64,000 nt of DNA from Campylobacterales bacterium. GTDB lineage: Bacteria > Campylobacterota > Campylobacteria > Campylobacterales > Sulfurimonadaceae. The stretch spans positions 1 through 64,000 of the forward strand of contig JAPLGM010000027.1 of NCBI GenBank assembly GCA_026390165.1, in the 5' to 3' direction. Positions within the stretch are counted from its first letter, which is position 1; every line of letters begins with the position of its first letter. Below the pieces are notes generated by a model. It ran no database searches, was not told the origin of the DNA, and worked only from the letters and a program-made list of their open reading frames with translations. Both the position numbers and the translations under genes were made by a program. Shown in pieces: positions 43,082 through 51,244 of the stretch.

Positions 43082-43131
43082 CGCCCCTTCAAGTAGTAAG
43101 TGCAACACATAGTTAAACCACAGAATAAAAT
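43082..43131 (+). repeat. 50-bp inverted repeat, left copy
   Basis: This 50-bp stretch matches the reverse complement of 50841-50890 at about 47 of 50 positions, and similarity stops sharply on both sides. Core: AAGTAGTAAGTGCAACACAT and onward to about 43126. It starts 21 bp after the DUF3147 stop and, with its partner, encloses a 7.7-kb segment holding the replication and partition genes. Confidence 0.9.
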
Positions 43132-43248
43132 TTTATAATTGCGAAAGTGAACTTGCCATTTTAAAAGTGAAAAAGACTTGTTTCTCAGCCAGTTTGTCAC
43201 ACCAAAAGAAAATAACGGCTCAAATACCGATACACAGGGAATTGCAGG

Positions 43249-43635
43249 ATGAATATACGAGTCTATTACGAAGATACCGATGTTGGTGGAGTTGTCTATC
43301 ACTCTAATTATCTTAACTTTTGCGAGAGAGCACGGAGTCAGCTTTTTTTTGATGCGGGGCGTTCACCGATTTTGGAAGGGGGTCATTTTGTGGCGAAACA
43401 TATTGAAGCAGATTATCTAAAAAGTGCTAAATTCGCAGATGTTGTGGAGGTAAAAACACAATTAATCCAACTTAAAAATGCCTCTTTCACATTATTACAA
43501 CAAATTTTCAGGGACGAGGAGAAGCTTTTTGAGATGAAAATTCTCCTCGTCTATCTCGATTTTGAGGGTCATATGAGTAAAATCCCTGAGAGAGAAAAAG
43601 AGTTTCTTTCTACATTGGGGATTATGCGTCAATAA
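43249..43635 (+). CDS. ybgC: YbgC-type acyl-CoA thioesterase
   Basis: 128 residues of the hot-dog fold. The catalytic Asp lies in RVYYEDTDVGGVVYHSNYLNFCERARSQ, the hallmark of the 4-hydroxybenzoyl-CoA/YbgC thioesterase family. It overlaps the convergent DksA-like gene by 14 bp at the 3' end. Confidence 0.92.
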   Translation: MNIRVYYEDTDVGGVVYHSNYLNFCERARSQLFFDAGRSPILEGGHFVAKHIEADYLKSAKFADVVEVKTQLIQLKNASFTLLQQIFRDEEKLFEMKILLVYLDFEGHMSKIPEREKEFLSTLGIMRQ

Positions 43636-43951
43636 GGGTTCGTGCCAACGGATTGGCTTTAAGTCGCTCAATGGGGATAGGTTTACCCGTTTTTTCACAA
43701 ATACCATATACCCCCTCTCTAATACGCTCCAATGCGGCATTAATCTCTCCCATTTCCACTTCAAGCTGATGAAGAATTGACTGATCGACTGTATTATCGA
43801 TTTGAAGTTCTGCCATGTCAATGGTGTCGTCGATTTCATCTTCATTTCCCAAGGCATTGAGCTCCGCTTTGAGTGCGCCAATGTTTTTTTCAACGTGCTC
43901 TTTTTTTTCTTTTAGGATCTCTATGAAATCCAAATTAGGTTGTTTGTTCAT
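43622..43951 (-). CDS. DksA/TraR-like protein without a complete zinc finger
   Basis: About 109 residues. A coiled-coil N-terminal part (EILKEKKEHVEKNIGALKAELNAL), an acidic segment (GNEDEIDDTIDMAELQIDN) and the DksA/TraR tail IREGVYGICEKTGKPIPIERLKANPLARTLIDA. Of the four zinc-binding cysteines only one (ICEKTG) remains, so the finger cannot form as in DksA. The start was set at the ATG at 43951. Probably an RNA-polymerase-binding regulator of the zinc-less type. Confidence 0.85.
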   Translation of the reverse strand: MNKQPNLDFIEILKEKKEHVEKNIGALKAELNALGNEDEIDDTIDMAELQIDNTVDQSILHQLEVEMGEINAALERIREGVYGICEKTGKPIPIERLKANPLARTLIDA

Positions 43952-44108
43952 TATATACACCTCTTTTAAACAGAATTTTATTATGATATATAATAACAGA
44001 AAAATATGAAATTATACGTATCATCGCATTGAAAATGAACTCTCTCTTTTTTGACATATCATTGGTGATTTGGGTACACTAAACAACTTTATACAGCGAG
44101 AAGAACCA

Positions 44109-44978
44109 ATGAAACAGATGATGCAGATCTACCGAGATAATCGTGAAGCAGTCGAAGGCTTTTTAGTAACAACGATCAGTGATAATCCTCATCACGATTT
44201 CGATGATATTCAAGTACGAAATTTTTTCAAACGGTTCCCTTGTTTGAGTGATATGTATTTGATGGATGAAAAAGGGGAACAAATCACCCCGACATGGCGC
44301 CGCTTGGGTCATGATACAACAATGAAAGGAACCGATAGAGGGTATTTTATTAACCGTATCCGATTTGATGATAATGGCAACTACATATCCAGCCCTTATA
44401 TTTGTGCCAACAGTGGTCAGGCTAAAGTCTCTATCGCCCGTAAATATCCTGACGGTAAAATTGCCGTTTTGGATTTTAATCTTGTAGCGGTACTGACCAA
44501 AATGGATCTGATCGACAGTGATCGCCTTATCTCTAAACTTTCTGTTGCCGTTTATGCACTCCTAGGAGGAGGACTTGTTCTTCTCGCGCTGTTTCTTGGC
44601 GTTTACGGATTGGTAGGATTTGCGAAAGCGTTGATGAGCTTTGGAGATGAAACGCTCCATTATGTCTTTAAATCGATTATTGGTATTACACTGGCGATAG
44701 CAATTTATGATTTGGCCAAAACGATTTTGGAACAGGAGGTATTTTATCGTTCTTTGATTCTCGAAGAGGGGAATGAGTACAAAACGCTGACCAAATTTCT
44801 CACCTCAATCATCATTGCCCTCTCGATTGAATCGTTGATGGTGGTGTTCAAAGTGGCGATCAACGATATTCGTGAGATGAATTACCCCTTTTATCTTATC
44901 AGTGGGGTGGGTATTTTGATCATCTCCATGGCGATATTAAACTTCGTTAGTCGAAAAAAGCACGAAGAGCATGAATAA
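44109..44978 (+). CDS. PDC-sensor membrane protein without recognised output domain
   Basis: About 289 residues. The N-terminal half is a PDC/Cache-like sensor (VRNFFKRFPCLSDMYLMDEKGEQITPTW, GYFINRIRFDDNGNYISSPYI, AKVSIARKYPDGKIAVLDFNL). The C-terminal half has several membrane helices (VYALLGGGLVLLALFLGVYGLVG, IIGITLAIAIYDLAK, IIIALSIESLMVVF, LISGVGILIISMAILNFV). No kinase, GGDEF or MCP domain follows, so it may signal through a partner. The ATG at 44109 was preferred (AGAAGAACC in front). Confidence 0.75.
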   Translation: MKQMMQIYRDNREAVEGFLVTTISDNPHHDFDDIQVRNFFKRFPCLSDMYLMDEKGEQITPTWRRLGHDTTMKGTDRGYFINRIRFDDNGNYISSPYICANSGQAKVSIARKYPDGKIAVLDFNLVAVLTKMDLIDSDRLISKLSVAVYALLGGGLVLLALFLGVYGLVGFAKALMSFGDETLHYVFKSIIGITLAIAIYDLAKTILEQEVFYRSLILEEGNEYKTLTKFLTSIIIALSIESLMVVFKVAINDIREMNYPFYLISGVGILIISMAILNFVSRKKHEEHE

Positions 44979-45048
44979 TTGGTTTAAATATCCCACATCG
45001 TCTCGATCCCCGATATCGAGATCGAGCTAACCGCCATTTAGAGGAGAG

Positions 45049-45159
45049 TTAAAGCCGACTCAGCAACTCAACCTTTTTGCTATTAAATTCATCCTCCGTA
45101 ATGGCTCCGCTGTGTATCTCTGGGTCTATTGGCGCCACAACGATAGGAGCAAGGAACAT
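45049..45159 (-). CDS. short SHOCT-like peptide or remnant
   Basis: A 36-codon frame beginning MFLAPIVVAPIDPEIHSGAI and ending EFNSKKVELLSRL. The second half matches the SHOCT oligomerisation motif (SGAITEDEF..KK..LL), while a few residues usual before it are missing. It is probably the remnant of a longer membrane protein. No clear ribosome-binding site. The surrounding 44979-45437 has no other gene. Confidence 0.4.
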   Translation of the reverse strand: MFLAPIVVAPIDPEIHSGAITEDEFNSKKVELLSRL

Positions 45160-45211
45160 TATAGTTCCACAGATCTAACCCAAATCGGACAAATTGTCGT
45201 AGCGCCATTAA

Positions 45212-45231
45212 TTCAAGTATCGCTACTTGAA
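45212..45231. terminator. hairpin in the gap between the PDC-sensor and reductase genes
   Basis: A perfect 8-bp stem TTCAAGTA / TACTTGAA with a TCGC loop. It can fold on either strand and may end transcription in the gap, although no long T run follows. Confidence 0.35.
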
Positions 45232-45362
45232 GCACTTTAATATAGATTTTTGATTCTACCGCATTAAAGAGTATTTCTTATTGAATCCACCCTGCTTTGT
45301 CTGTATAACGGTCATCCTTGATATCAAATCAGAAAATTCTAAACTTAACCATATCTTACATA

Positions 45363-45377
45363 CTTTACATTGTAAAG
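45363..45377. promoter_or_regulatory. operator-like palindrome upstream of the aldo/keto reductase
   Basis: A perfect inverted repeat CTTTACA-T-TGTAAAG, about 70 bp before the reductase start and upstream of a TTGGCT (-35-like) region. The regulator is unknown. Confidence 0.45.
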
Positions 45378-45449
45378 AGAATATTTGTGAACGTGAAATT
45401 TTTTTGGCTAAAGTATTGCATCTATTGATAAATTAGAATGGAGAATACA

Positions 45450-46280
45450 ATGGGGCCTCTTATTTACGGAACCGCGTGGAAAAAAGAAAAAACAGCTGAT
45501 TTAGTAGTGCAAGCCGTTTTGGCAGGATTTCGTAGTATTGATACTGCCTGTCAACCTAAACATTATGAAGAGGCGTTGGTAGGTGAAGCGTTGAAACGAT
45601 TAGAAGCTTATGGAATACAAAGAGAAGAGCTGTTTGTCCAAACTAAGTTCACCCCTTTAAGCGGTCAAGATCCCATGCATATCCCCTACGATTCAACAGC
45701 TTCATTGGAAGTTCAAGTTGCCCAATCATTTAAAGCCTCGAAAAGAAATTTGCAAAGCGATTATGTCGATTCACTAGTGCTTCATTCACCTTTGTATCCG
45801 TATAAAAATTTAACTACCGTATGGATGGCGATGGAAGCTATCTATCATAGCGGTGGCGCTAAAGCATTGGGGATCAGTAACTGCTATGATCTCGAACTTC
45901 TCAAACGACTCTATGCCGATGCCACGATCAAACCTTCTGTGGTGCAAAATCGTTTTTACCGTGAGAGTGGTTATGATAGAGAGTTGCGCGAATGGTGTGA
46001 TAGAAAAGGGATTCGCTACCAAAGTTTTTGGACTCTTACCGCTAATCCCCATATTTTGAATAGTGTAACTGTTATTGTGTTGGCTCAAAAATACGGTAAA
46101 ACCGAAGCCCAACTGTTTTACCGTTATCTTTGCCATATTGGAATTACACCACTTATTGGTTCAACATCAGTACAACATATGGCGGAGGATCTCTCTATTT
46201 TTGAGTTTGCGTTGGAAGATGAAGAGATAGCACGTATTGGGAAGTTGATGAAATCAGCAGTAATATGTGAGGGTGAATAA
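45450..46280 (+). CDS. aldo/keto reductase-family protein
   Basis: About 276 residues of the TIM-barrel AKR fold: GFRSIDTACQPKHYEEALVGEAL (catalytic Asp; the usual Tyr region reads KHYEEALVG), SDYVDSLVLHSP (His), AKALGISNCYDLELL, VVQNRFY and PLIGSTSVQHMAEDL (NADP-binding end). The barrel is slightly short. The start was set at the ATG at 45450, which has GGAG in front; an ATG at 45438 is also possible. Substrate unknown. Confidence 0.85.
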   Translation: MGPLIYGTAWKKEKTADLVVQAVLAGFRSIDTACQPKHYEEALVGEALKRLEAYGIQREELFVQTKFTPLSGQDPMHIPYDSTASLEVQVAQSFKASKRNLQSDYVDSLVLHSPLYPYKNLTTVWMAMEAIYHSGGAKALGISNCYDLELLKRLYADATIKPSVVQNRFYRESGYDRELREWCDRKGIRYQSFWTLTANPHILNSVTVIVLAQKYGKTEAQLFYRYLCHIGITPLIGSTSVQHMAEDLSIFEFALEDEEIARIGKLMKSAVICEGE

Positions 46281-46333
46281 AATATCGATTTTTAGATATT
46301 ACTTTAATGGTAATTTAATTAGTGTTAGTTCAG

Positions 46334-46358
46334 CATTTGTATTTATTATATACAAATG
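46334..46358. repeat. inverted repeat at the edge of the replication origin
   Basis: A perfect 8-bp arm pair CATTTGTA / TACAAATG with a 9-nt AT-only centre, about 30 bp before the first iteron. It may be a protein-binding site or a cruciform of the origin. Confidence 0.5.
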
Positions 46359-46390
46359 TATTAAATGTATAGAAATACAAGAATATAGAG

Positions 46391-46652
46391 GTATTAAGGG
46401 TTAATTATAAAGTATTAGAGGTTACAAACAAGATATTAGGGGTATAAAACAAGATATTAGGGGTTGTTTAAATAGGGTATTAGGGGGTTCGAATAGGGTA
46501 TTAGGGGTTTTAACTCTCTGGAATTTTTCGTTTAACAGATTTAAAAATAGTGTCATTAAAAAGGTTTGTTCCTAAATGGGGTATTAGGGGTAAATATAAC
46601 GTATTAGGGGTATAAAATAGGATATTAGGGGTTTTGTTAAGGTATTAGGGGT
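46391..46652. other. plasmid-type replication origin with ten iterons
   Basis: Ten copies of (G)(T/A)ATTAGGGGT, the first two degenerate: near 46391, 46412, 46432, 46453, 46478, 46498, 46581, 46601, 46621 and 46642. Most are 20-21 bp apart, two helical turns, in one orientation. They form two groups separated by an AT-rich stretch (46509-46580) that could be the melting region. They lie immediately downstream of the rep gene, as in IncQ-type and other iteron plasmids. Confidence 0.9.
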
Positions 46653-46673
46653 TTATATTTTAGCATATTTTAT

Positions 46674-47576
46674 TTATTCAGAAAGAGGGAGTGATTTAAT
46701 GTAGTAATGATTTTTAGATTCAAGTTCGTTAAAGACTAATGTTTCTTCACCAACAATAGTGATCCCAAATCGCTCTTTGAGAAGTTCTTGTGTTTCCGTA
46801 CTTTTTAGAAGTTTAATATTTCGTTCAAGTTCAATGCGACTCATGATTTTATCGGTTTGTAATTTTTTTATGAGATTGCTAATTTTTATTTTTGAATCTC
46901 TGCCGTTATTAATAAGCATATAGCGTACAACAGCTTTTACAAAAGTGTTATCAAGACTGACAATATCATCGATGTAATTTGAATAGTCAAGGATCTCTGT
47001 TCTTGCTAAAAATGCGGTATAGGCTTCAGAAAATACAACTTTGATGGTTTTTTCATCTCCATGTCGTATTTTACCGTCTTTGTTTTTTACCGAGAGTCCT
47101 GAAACCGTATCAATAAAACCAAAAGAAAAGTCTTGATCGACTTCGTCATCGTCACTAAATACACGAATTCTACACTCAGCAATTTCATTGATTTTTTCAG
47201 AGAGCCATTTTTTATTGGATGTTGTAACACTAAGGCGTTTAAGAATTTGATAGGCTGACATTTCTACACTAAAACGACGATCATTTTTGTTAAATCGTTT
47301 TTCTCCTGTTAAGAGAACTTCAAGAATATCTTTATGAACCTGACCAAGAAGACGCGCGCGTACTTCAAGTTTTCCAAAAAGATTATGTTCGATTTCAAGA
47401 ACCTGATTATTTTTAAAGAAGCGTTTTGCAACATCAGAATTATCAATCCTTTTTAAAGGGAGAAAAATAGAAGAAGAATTTTCAAGGAGGGATGAACACG
47501 CTCTATTAATATTAGGAGCACTGTCGATGAACTCCATAATAGAGAGGGTTAATTCTTTTCCATGTTGTTCAGCCAT
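46674..47576 (-). CDS. plasmid replication initiator (RepC/Rep_3-like)
   Basis: 300 residues with two winged-helix-like halves, as in iteron-binding initiators: RFSVEMSAYQILKRLSVTTSNKKWLSEKINEIAECRIRVF in the first and DNTFVKAVVRYMLINNGRDSKIKISNLIKKLQTD in the second. It should bind the iterons found just beyond its stop codon and control copy number. It follows the RepA-like helicase gene by 14 bp, the same repA-repC order as in IncQ plasmids. The exact family was not resolved. Confidence 0.85.
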   Translation of the reverse strand: MAEQHGKELTLSIMEFIDSAPNINRACSSLLENSSSIFLPLKRIDNSDVAKRFFKNNQVLEIEHNLFGKLEVRARLLGQVHKDILEVLLTGEKRFNKNDRRFSVEMSAYQILKRLSVTTSNKKWLSEKINEIAECRIRVFSDDDEVDQDFSFGFIDTVSGLSVKNKDGKIRHGDEKTIKVVFSEAYTAFLARTEILDYSNYIDDIVSLDNTFVKAVVRYMLINNGRDSKIKISNLIKKLQTDKIMSRIELERNIKLLKSTETQELLKERFGITIVGEETLVFNELESKNHYYIKSLPLSE

Positions 47577-47590
47577 TCTTAATTCCTTTT

Positions 47591-48994
47591 TTAGTCATCA
47601 AAATGGATTCCTGATGCTGCTATTTCTTTGAGTTTACGATCAATAATAGCTTGTTCTTCTTCACTCAATACATCCTCTACGGGTTCATCAACAATACGGA
47701 TATTGGCACCAGGAGGTATAGTTGAACGAACAGCTGGTTTGGACTTTTGTTTAATAAGTTTAGATTTTATTGGAACTGGCTTATTGGAACCGATCGTGGA
47801 AGGGGCACTCATGGGAAATAATTTTATATCTTTTTGGAATCCACCAAAATAGAGATGGGCATTGTAGTTGTCTTTGGTTAATACTACTCGACGTAAACTT
47901 TTATCGGATAATGACTCTTCTGTTTCGGATGAGGATGGTTTTATTTTTTCAAACTCGTAAACAGCTCTTACGGCATCTACAAAGGCGGAAGCACCGCGTG
48001 TTTTACTCTCATTTCCGACTCGGATCCCTTTTGAGCTGTGATGGATAAAAAGAATAATTTTATCTTCTTTTGCTGCCCACTGGGTAAAAAGTTGCATAAA
48101 TTGTCGTGCATGGGAATTGCTGTTTTCATCACCGGTAAAAAAGCCAATCAACGGGTCAATAATAATGAGTTCATACTCTTTGAGCTTCGATTTCATCTGA
48201 TAGAATTCAGCTTTTACACTCCCCTCCCCTGATGATTTAAACGTCATAACGGGAAATGTTGGATCGTCGGATATATCTAAATAACCTTTATAGCTCTCAA
48301 ATTTTTTATGGAGAACTTTAGCTGCTATTTCTATAGCTCTCCCTTTAGAAAGACCTGCTGGATCTTCAGAAAGCCACAAAAAAACTTTTTTAGAATAATT
48401 TTCTTCTTCGATATAACGTAAAGCGAGTTGAAGTGCCGCCATAGTTTTACCTGTTCCACCACCTGCTGAGAATATTGTAACGGTTCTTTTTGGGATGGGT
48501 ATCCACTCTTTGCAGATAAATTGTGGATCTTCTGTATCAAGATCATGCATACTTTGGATAGTGAAGGAATCTAGAGCGTCGTTATTTCGGAGCTTTTCAG
48601 CGGTAAGTTCAAATTGTGATAAAAGGTCATCTCCGTCAATCTCTTCGCTGAGTGATTTTATTTTGGTGATGGCAGAGAGAATTTCTCTTTTCTTTGCCAT
48701 TTTTTTGATTTCGATAATATAGGGATCCAAATATGCCACTGGATTGGCCGTCAATACCTCAATCATAATACGTTCATCAAACTTTTTTTGTTTTTGTAGC
48801 TCAATACGGATGAACTCTTCATCAATTGGTTTGTCAGACGTTTGTAGAAGGAGGATGGCTTTGGCTATATTTTGATGGGCTTCTAGGTAAAAATCGGACA
48901 CTTTTAAGGTAATCGAGCGTAGAAATACAGGTTCGAAAATAATGGAACACAAAAGTGAACGTTCAAATGCTAAGTTGTAATGTGATTCAAACAA
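47591..48994 (-). CDS. RepA-like replicative helicase fused to a DnaB N-terminal-like domain
   Basis: 467 residues. Residues 1-120 resemble the DnaB N-terminal domain (FERSLLCSIIFEPVFL..DFYLEAHQNIAKAILLL..PVAYLDPYIIEIKKMAKKREIL). The ATPase core follows from about 165 with Walker A FSAGGGTGKTMAAL, Walker B ELIIIDPLIGFF, HHSSKG and TRGASAFVDAVRAVYEF, typical of RSF1010 RepA and related AAA_25 helicases. A basic, Pro-rich linker and an acidic tail end the protein. It should unwind the iteron origin. RepA of IncQ plasmids lacks a DnaB-N domain, so the fusion is noteworthy. Confidence 0.85.
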   Translation of the reverse strand: MFESHYNLAFERSLLCSIIFEPVFLRSITLKVSDFYLEAHQNIAKAILLLQTSDKPIDEEFIRIELQKQKKFDERIMIEVLTANPVAYLDPYIIEIKKMAKKREILSAITKIKSLSEEIDGDDLLSQFELTAEKLRNNDALDSFTIQSMHDLDTEDPQFICKEWIPIPKRTVTIFSAGGGTGKTMAALQLALRYIEEENYSKKVFLWLSEDPAGLSKGRAIEIAAKVLHKKFESYKGYLDISDDPTFPVMTFKSSGEGSVKAEFYQMKSKLKEYELIIIDPLIGFFTGDENSNSHARQFMQLFTQWAAKEDKIILFIHHSSKGIRVGNESKTRGASAFVDAVRAVYEFEKIKPSSSETEESLSDKSLRRVVLTKDNYNAHLYFGGFQKDIKLFPMSAPSTIGSNKPVPIKSKLIKQKSKPAVRSTIPPGANIRIVDEPVEDVLSEEEQAIIDRKLKEIAASGIHFDD

Positions 48995-49155
48995 TTCCCT
49001 GACCCTCTCTCAATTTTAAGTGTTGAATTATATAAGGTAACCATTAAAAAAGAGATTATTTATCGATTTCCTGGAGGAATAAAAGCTAGTATAGGGACAA
49101 ACTTTGTTAAACTTTCAACATTCTCGATCACTAAAAATAGCAAGGACGGCAGCCG

Positions 49156-49785
49156 ATGATTATCACAATTGCACACTCAAAAGGGGGTGTTGGAAAGAGT
49201 TTGTTGGCGTGGCATCTCTCTGTCGCAATGAATGTCCCGATTATTGATTTGGATTTTCAACGTACCCTTGTTTATATCGATCAGCTTCGACAACTTAATG
49301 GATTGTCTGCGCGAACCATTCTCCATCCTCAAAGCACAGAGGAATTTATGGATGTATTTAAAGCTTTGGATGAAACACAAGATATTATCATTGATGTGGG
49401 GGGATTTGATTCGGATCTCAATAGGATGGCGATTTATCTTTCGGATATGATTATTACTCCAGCCGTTGATCGTGCGACTGAAATTGCAGGACTTCATAAA
49501 TTTCACGATGTAATACAGCAGATTTCAGAATCGACGGAAACAGATTTAAAGGCGAATATTTTACTCAATGATGTCTCACCATCGGCACGTGATTTTTCTC
49601 TGATGGAGGGGATGGTGGCACAATTTCCACATTTTAAAATGATGAAATCAGTCGTTTCTCACAGAGCAGATTTTTATAAGACGATGAATGAAGGGAAAGG
49701 GGTTAGTGAACTCCCCTCCTCTACGAAAGCTTTAGATGAGCTCAATACACTTATCGCAGAAATCAGAAAAGGGAGTGAAGAATGA
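49156..49785 (+). CDS. parA: plasmid-type ParA partition ATPase
   Basis: 209 residues, a short ParA without an N-terminal HTH. Deviant Walker A HSKGGVGKSLLAWHLSVA, switch DLDFQRT, Walker B DIIIDVGGFD. Divergent from the RepA-like gene, 160 bp away; that gap holds the regulatory region for both. It overlaps parB by 4 bp. The size and small operon are typical of plasmid rather than chromosomal parAB. Confidence 0.92.
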   Translation: MIITIAHSKGGVGKSLLAWHLSVAMNVPIIDLDFQRTLVYIDQLRQLNGLSARTILHPQSTEEFMDVFKALDETQDIIIDVGGFDSDLNRMAIYLSDMIITPAVDRATEIAGLHKFHDVIQQISESTETDLKANILLNDVSPSARDFSLMEGMVAQFPHFKMMKSVVSHRADFYKTMNEGKGVSELPSSTKALDELNTLIAEIRKGSEE

Positions 49786-50630
49786 GTACTATTAAACTTT
49801 CCAAGCTTGATAAAATGATGCGAGCGGGTCGTGGGGCAGCACTCGAAGTTGCTAAAACACCCTCTCCTCCTCTACGAGAATCGGAATATGGACTGAAAGA
49901 TATCCCCCTCGATTTAATTGACGATAATCCGCGTCAAACACGACTTAGTATGAATGAATTGGATTTACAAGAGCTTTCCGAGTCGATTACTAAGGGAGGG
50001 CTTATTCAGCCAATTTCATTGCTTAAAAATGGTGATCGCTATACGCTTCGTGCTGGTCAACGACGTTTGGCAGCCCATAAAATATTGGGTCTTGAAACCA
50101 TTAAAGCCATCGTTGAGGACAGTGACAACAGTGAAAAATCTCTTTTTGAAACCTCTATTATAGAAAATGCCCATCGAGAAAATGTTGATCCACTGGAACT
50201 TGCAATCTCATTCGATAAAGCGATTAAGGATGGTTTTTATAAAAGTCAATCCGAACTTGCTACTGCGATTGGAAAAACAGAGGGGTTAGTGAGTCAATAT
50301 CTCTCAATTTTAAAACTTGCAGAACCGATCAAAGAGAAACTCTCTAGCCGTGAGGTGAGGGTAGGGGTGAAAGATTTGTATAGGATTCAAAAAATAAAAG
50401 ATAAATCGATACAGGTTGAAATGTTTAATCGTTTGGTTTCTGGAGCCGTCTCATCGATGGATCTCTTATCTGAAATCAAGCAATCCTTCTCTACTCCCAT
50501 TACGAGTTCATTGCCTTATTGGGACGGTAAGAAAAAGATCTTAAAGCTAAAATTGGATGTCAAACGAAAAGGAAAAGAAGAAACATTGACGATTCTCAGA
50601 AATATTATCAAAGAGATAGAGGCTCTTTAA
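49782..50630 (+). CDS. parB: ParB/RepB-like partition protein
   Basis: 282 residues. N-terminal ParB nuclease-like domain (LIDDNPRQTRLSMNELDLQELSESITKGGLIQPISL, RYTLRAGQRRLAAHKILG, ETSIIENAHRENVDPLE) and HTH (SQSELATAIGKTEGLVSQYLSILKLAEPIKEKL), then a C-terminal dimerisation part. The CTP-binding GQRR and ENAHR (family form ENIQR) motifs are visible. It binds parS; the best candidate is the palindrome at 50732-50750. Confidence 0.92.
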   Translation: MSTIKLSKLDKMMRAGRGAALEVAKTPSPPLRESEYGLKDIPLDLIDDNPRQTRLSMNELDLQELSESITKGGLIQPISLLKNGDRYTLRAGQRRLAAHKILGLETIKAIVEDSDNSEKSLFETSIIENAHRENVDPLELAISFDKAIKDGFYKSQSELATAIGKTEGLVSQYLSILKLAEPIKEKLSSREVRVGVKDLYRIQKIKDKSIQVEMFNRLVSGAVSSMDLLSEIKQSFSTPITSSLPYWDGKKKILKLKLDVKRKGKEETLTILRNIIKEIEAL

Positions 50631-50693
50631 CGGTCTGAAAGTGCTGAATTTAAACTTAAAATATAATAATTAACAGTAGAAAATTGGTAGTAA

Positions 50694-50716
50694 AGCCCAT
50701 GAAATAGGGCTCTTTT
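50694..50716 (+). terminator. intrinsic terminator after parB
   Basis: AGCCC (50694-50698) and GGGCT (50707-50711) form a short GC-rich stem with an 8-nt loop, followed directly by CTTTT. Confidence 0.55.
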
Positions 50717-50731
50717 AAAGGTGTTAAAAAA

Positions 50732-50750
50732 ATCTTTAACGGTTAAAGAT
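50732..50750. other. candidate parS-like partition site
   Basis: A perfect palindrome with 8-bp arms ATCTTTAA / TTAAAGAT around CGG, about 100 bp after parB. The left half-core CTTTAACGGT occurs once more at the parB stop (50625-50634). Location next to parB makes it the best centromere candidate. A role as a transcription signal is possible. Confidence 0.45.
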
Positions 50751-50840
50751 CAGTAACCACTCACCAAAAGTTTTATGAGATCGTTGTGCCGCTTTTACGA
50801 GACTTACTTTTATCATCCACGTTTTCATAACGGGGATGAA

Positions 50841-50890
50841 ATCTTATTCTGTAGTTTAACTATGTGTTGCACTTACTACTTGAATGGGCG
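50841..50890 (-). repeat. 50-bp inverted repeat, right copy
   Basis: Reverse complement of 43082-43131 with about three mismatches. It ends 3 bp before the napD stop codon on the minus strand, and similarity ends there. The pair of copies defines a 7.8-kb segment that contains the entire rep/par module. Confidence 0.9.
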
Positions 50891-50893
50891 TCA

Positions 50894-51244
50894 TTAAAAT
50901 CGATCTTTTAAATCGCCGTTGTATTTAATGTCACGCTTCGTAGCATTTTCATCATTCAGCCATTCGGGTAAATCATCTCCTACTGCTTCGAGTTTATTCC
51001 GTTGCGCATTGAGTTCATCTTCACTGTAAGCAAATGACATATCCGCAGAGATAATATGATCCATAAACTGAATTCGTGTGAGTTTTTGAATCTCTTCCTC
51101 TACCCCTTCACCTTCGATAGTAATAATAATACGCCCTTTCTCATCATGATAATGGTAATCACAAAAATCAGAAGATTTAAAAATCTCCACGACCTCTTCG
51201 GTAAAATTTGGATTGGTTTGCACCACTATGCTTGAAATATTCAC
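50894..51244 (-). CDS. napD: NapD, chaperone of periplasmic nitrate reductase
   Basis: About 116 residues. NapD fold: NISSIVVQTNPNFTEEVVEIFK and GRIIITIEGEGVEEEIQKLTRIQ, followed by an acidic tail. It binds the NapA Tat signal and guides maturation. The start is taken as GTG at 51244, preceded by GGAGG at a good distance; a TTG at 51256 extends the frame but lacks a ribosome-binding site. The start overlaps (GTGA) the stop of a napL remnant. Confidence 0.88.
   Translation of the reverse strand: MNISSIVVQTNPNFTEEVVEIFKSSDFCDYHYHDEKGRIIITIEGEGVEEEIQKLTRIQFMDHIISADMSFAYSEDELNAQRNKLEAVGDDLPEWLNDENATKRDIKYNGDLKDRF

Noticed and set aside
46391-46652. Regular short repeats as a possible CRISPR array
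   Set aside because: The repeat is only about 11 bp with 20-21 bp periodicity, spacers are too short, no cas genes are near, and a Rep initiator gene lies directly beside it.
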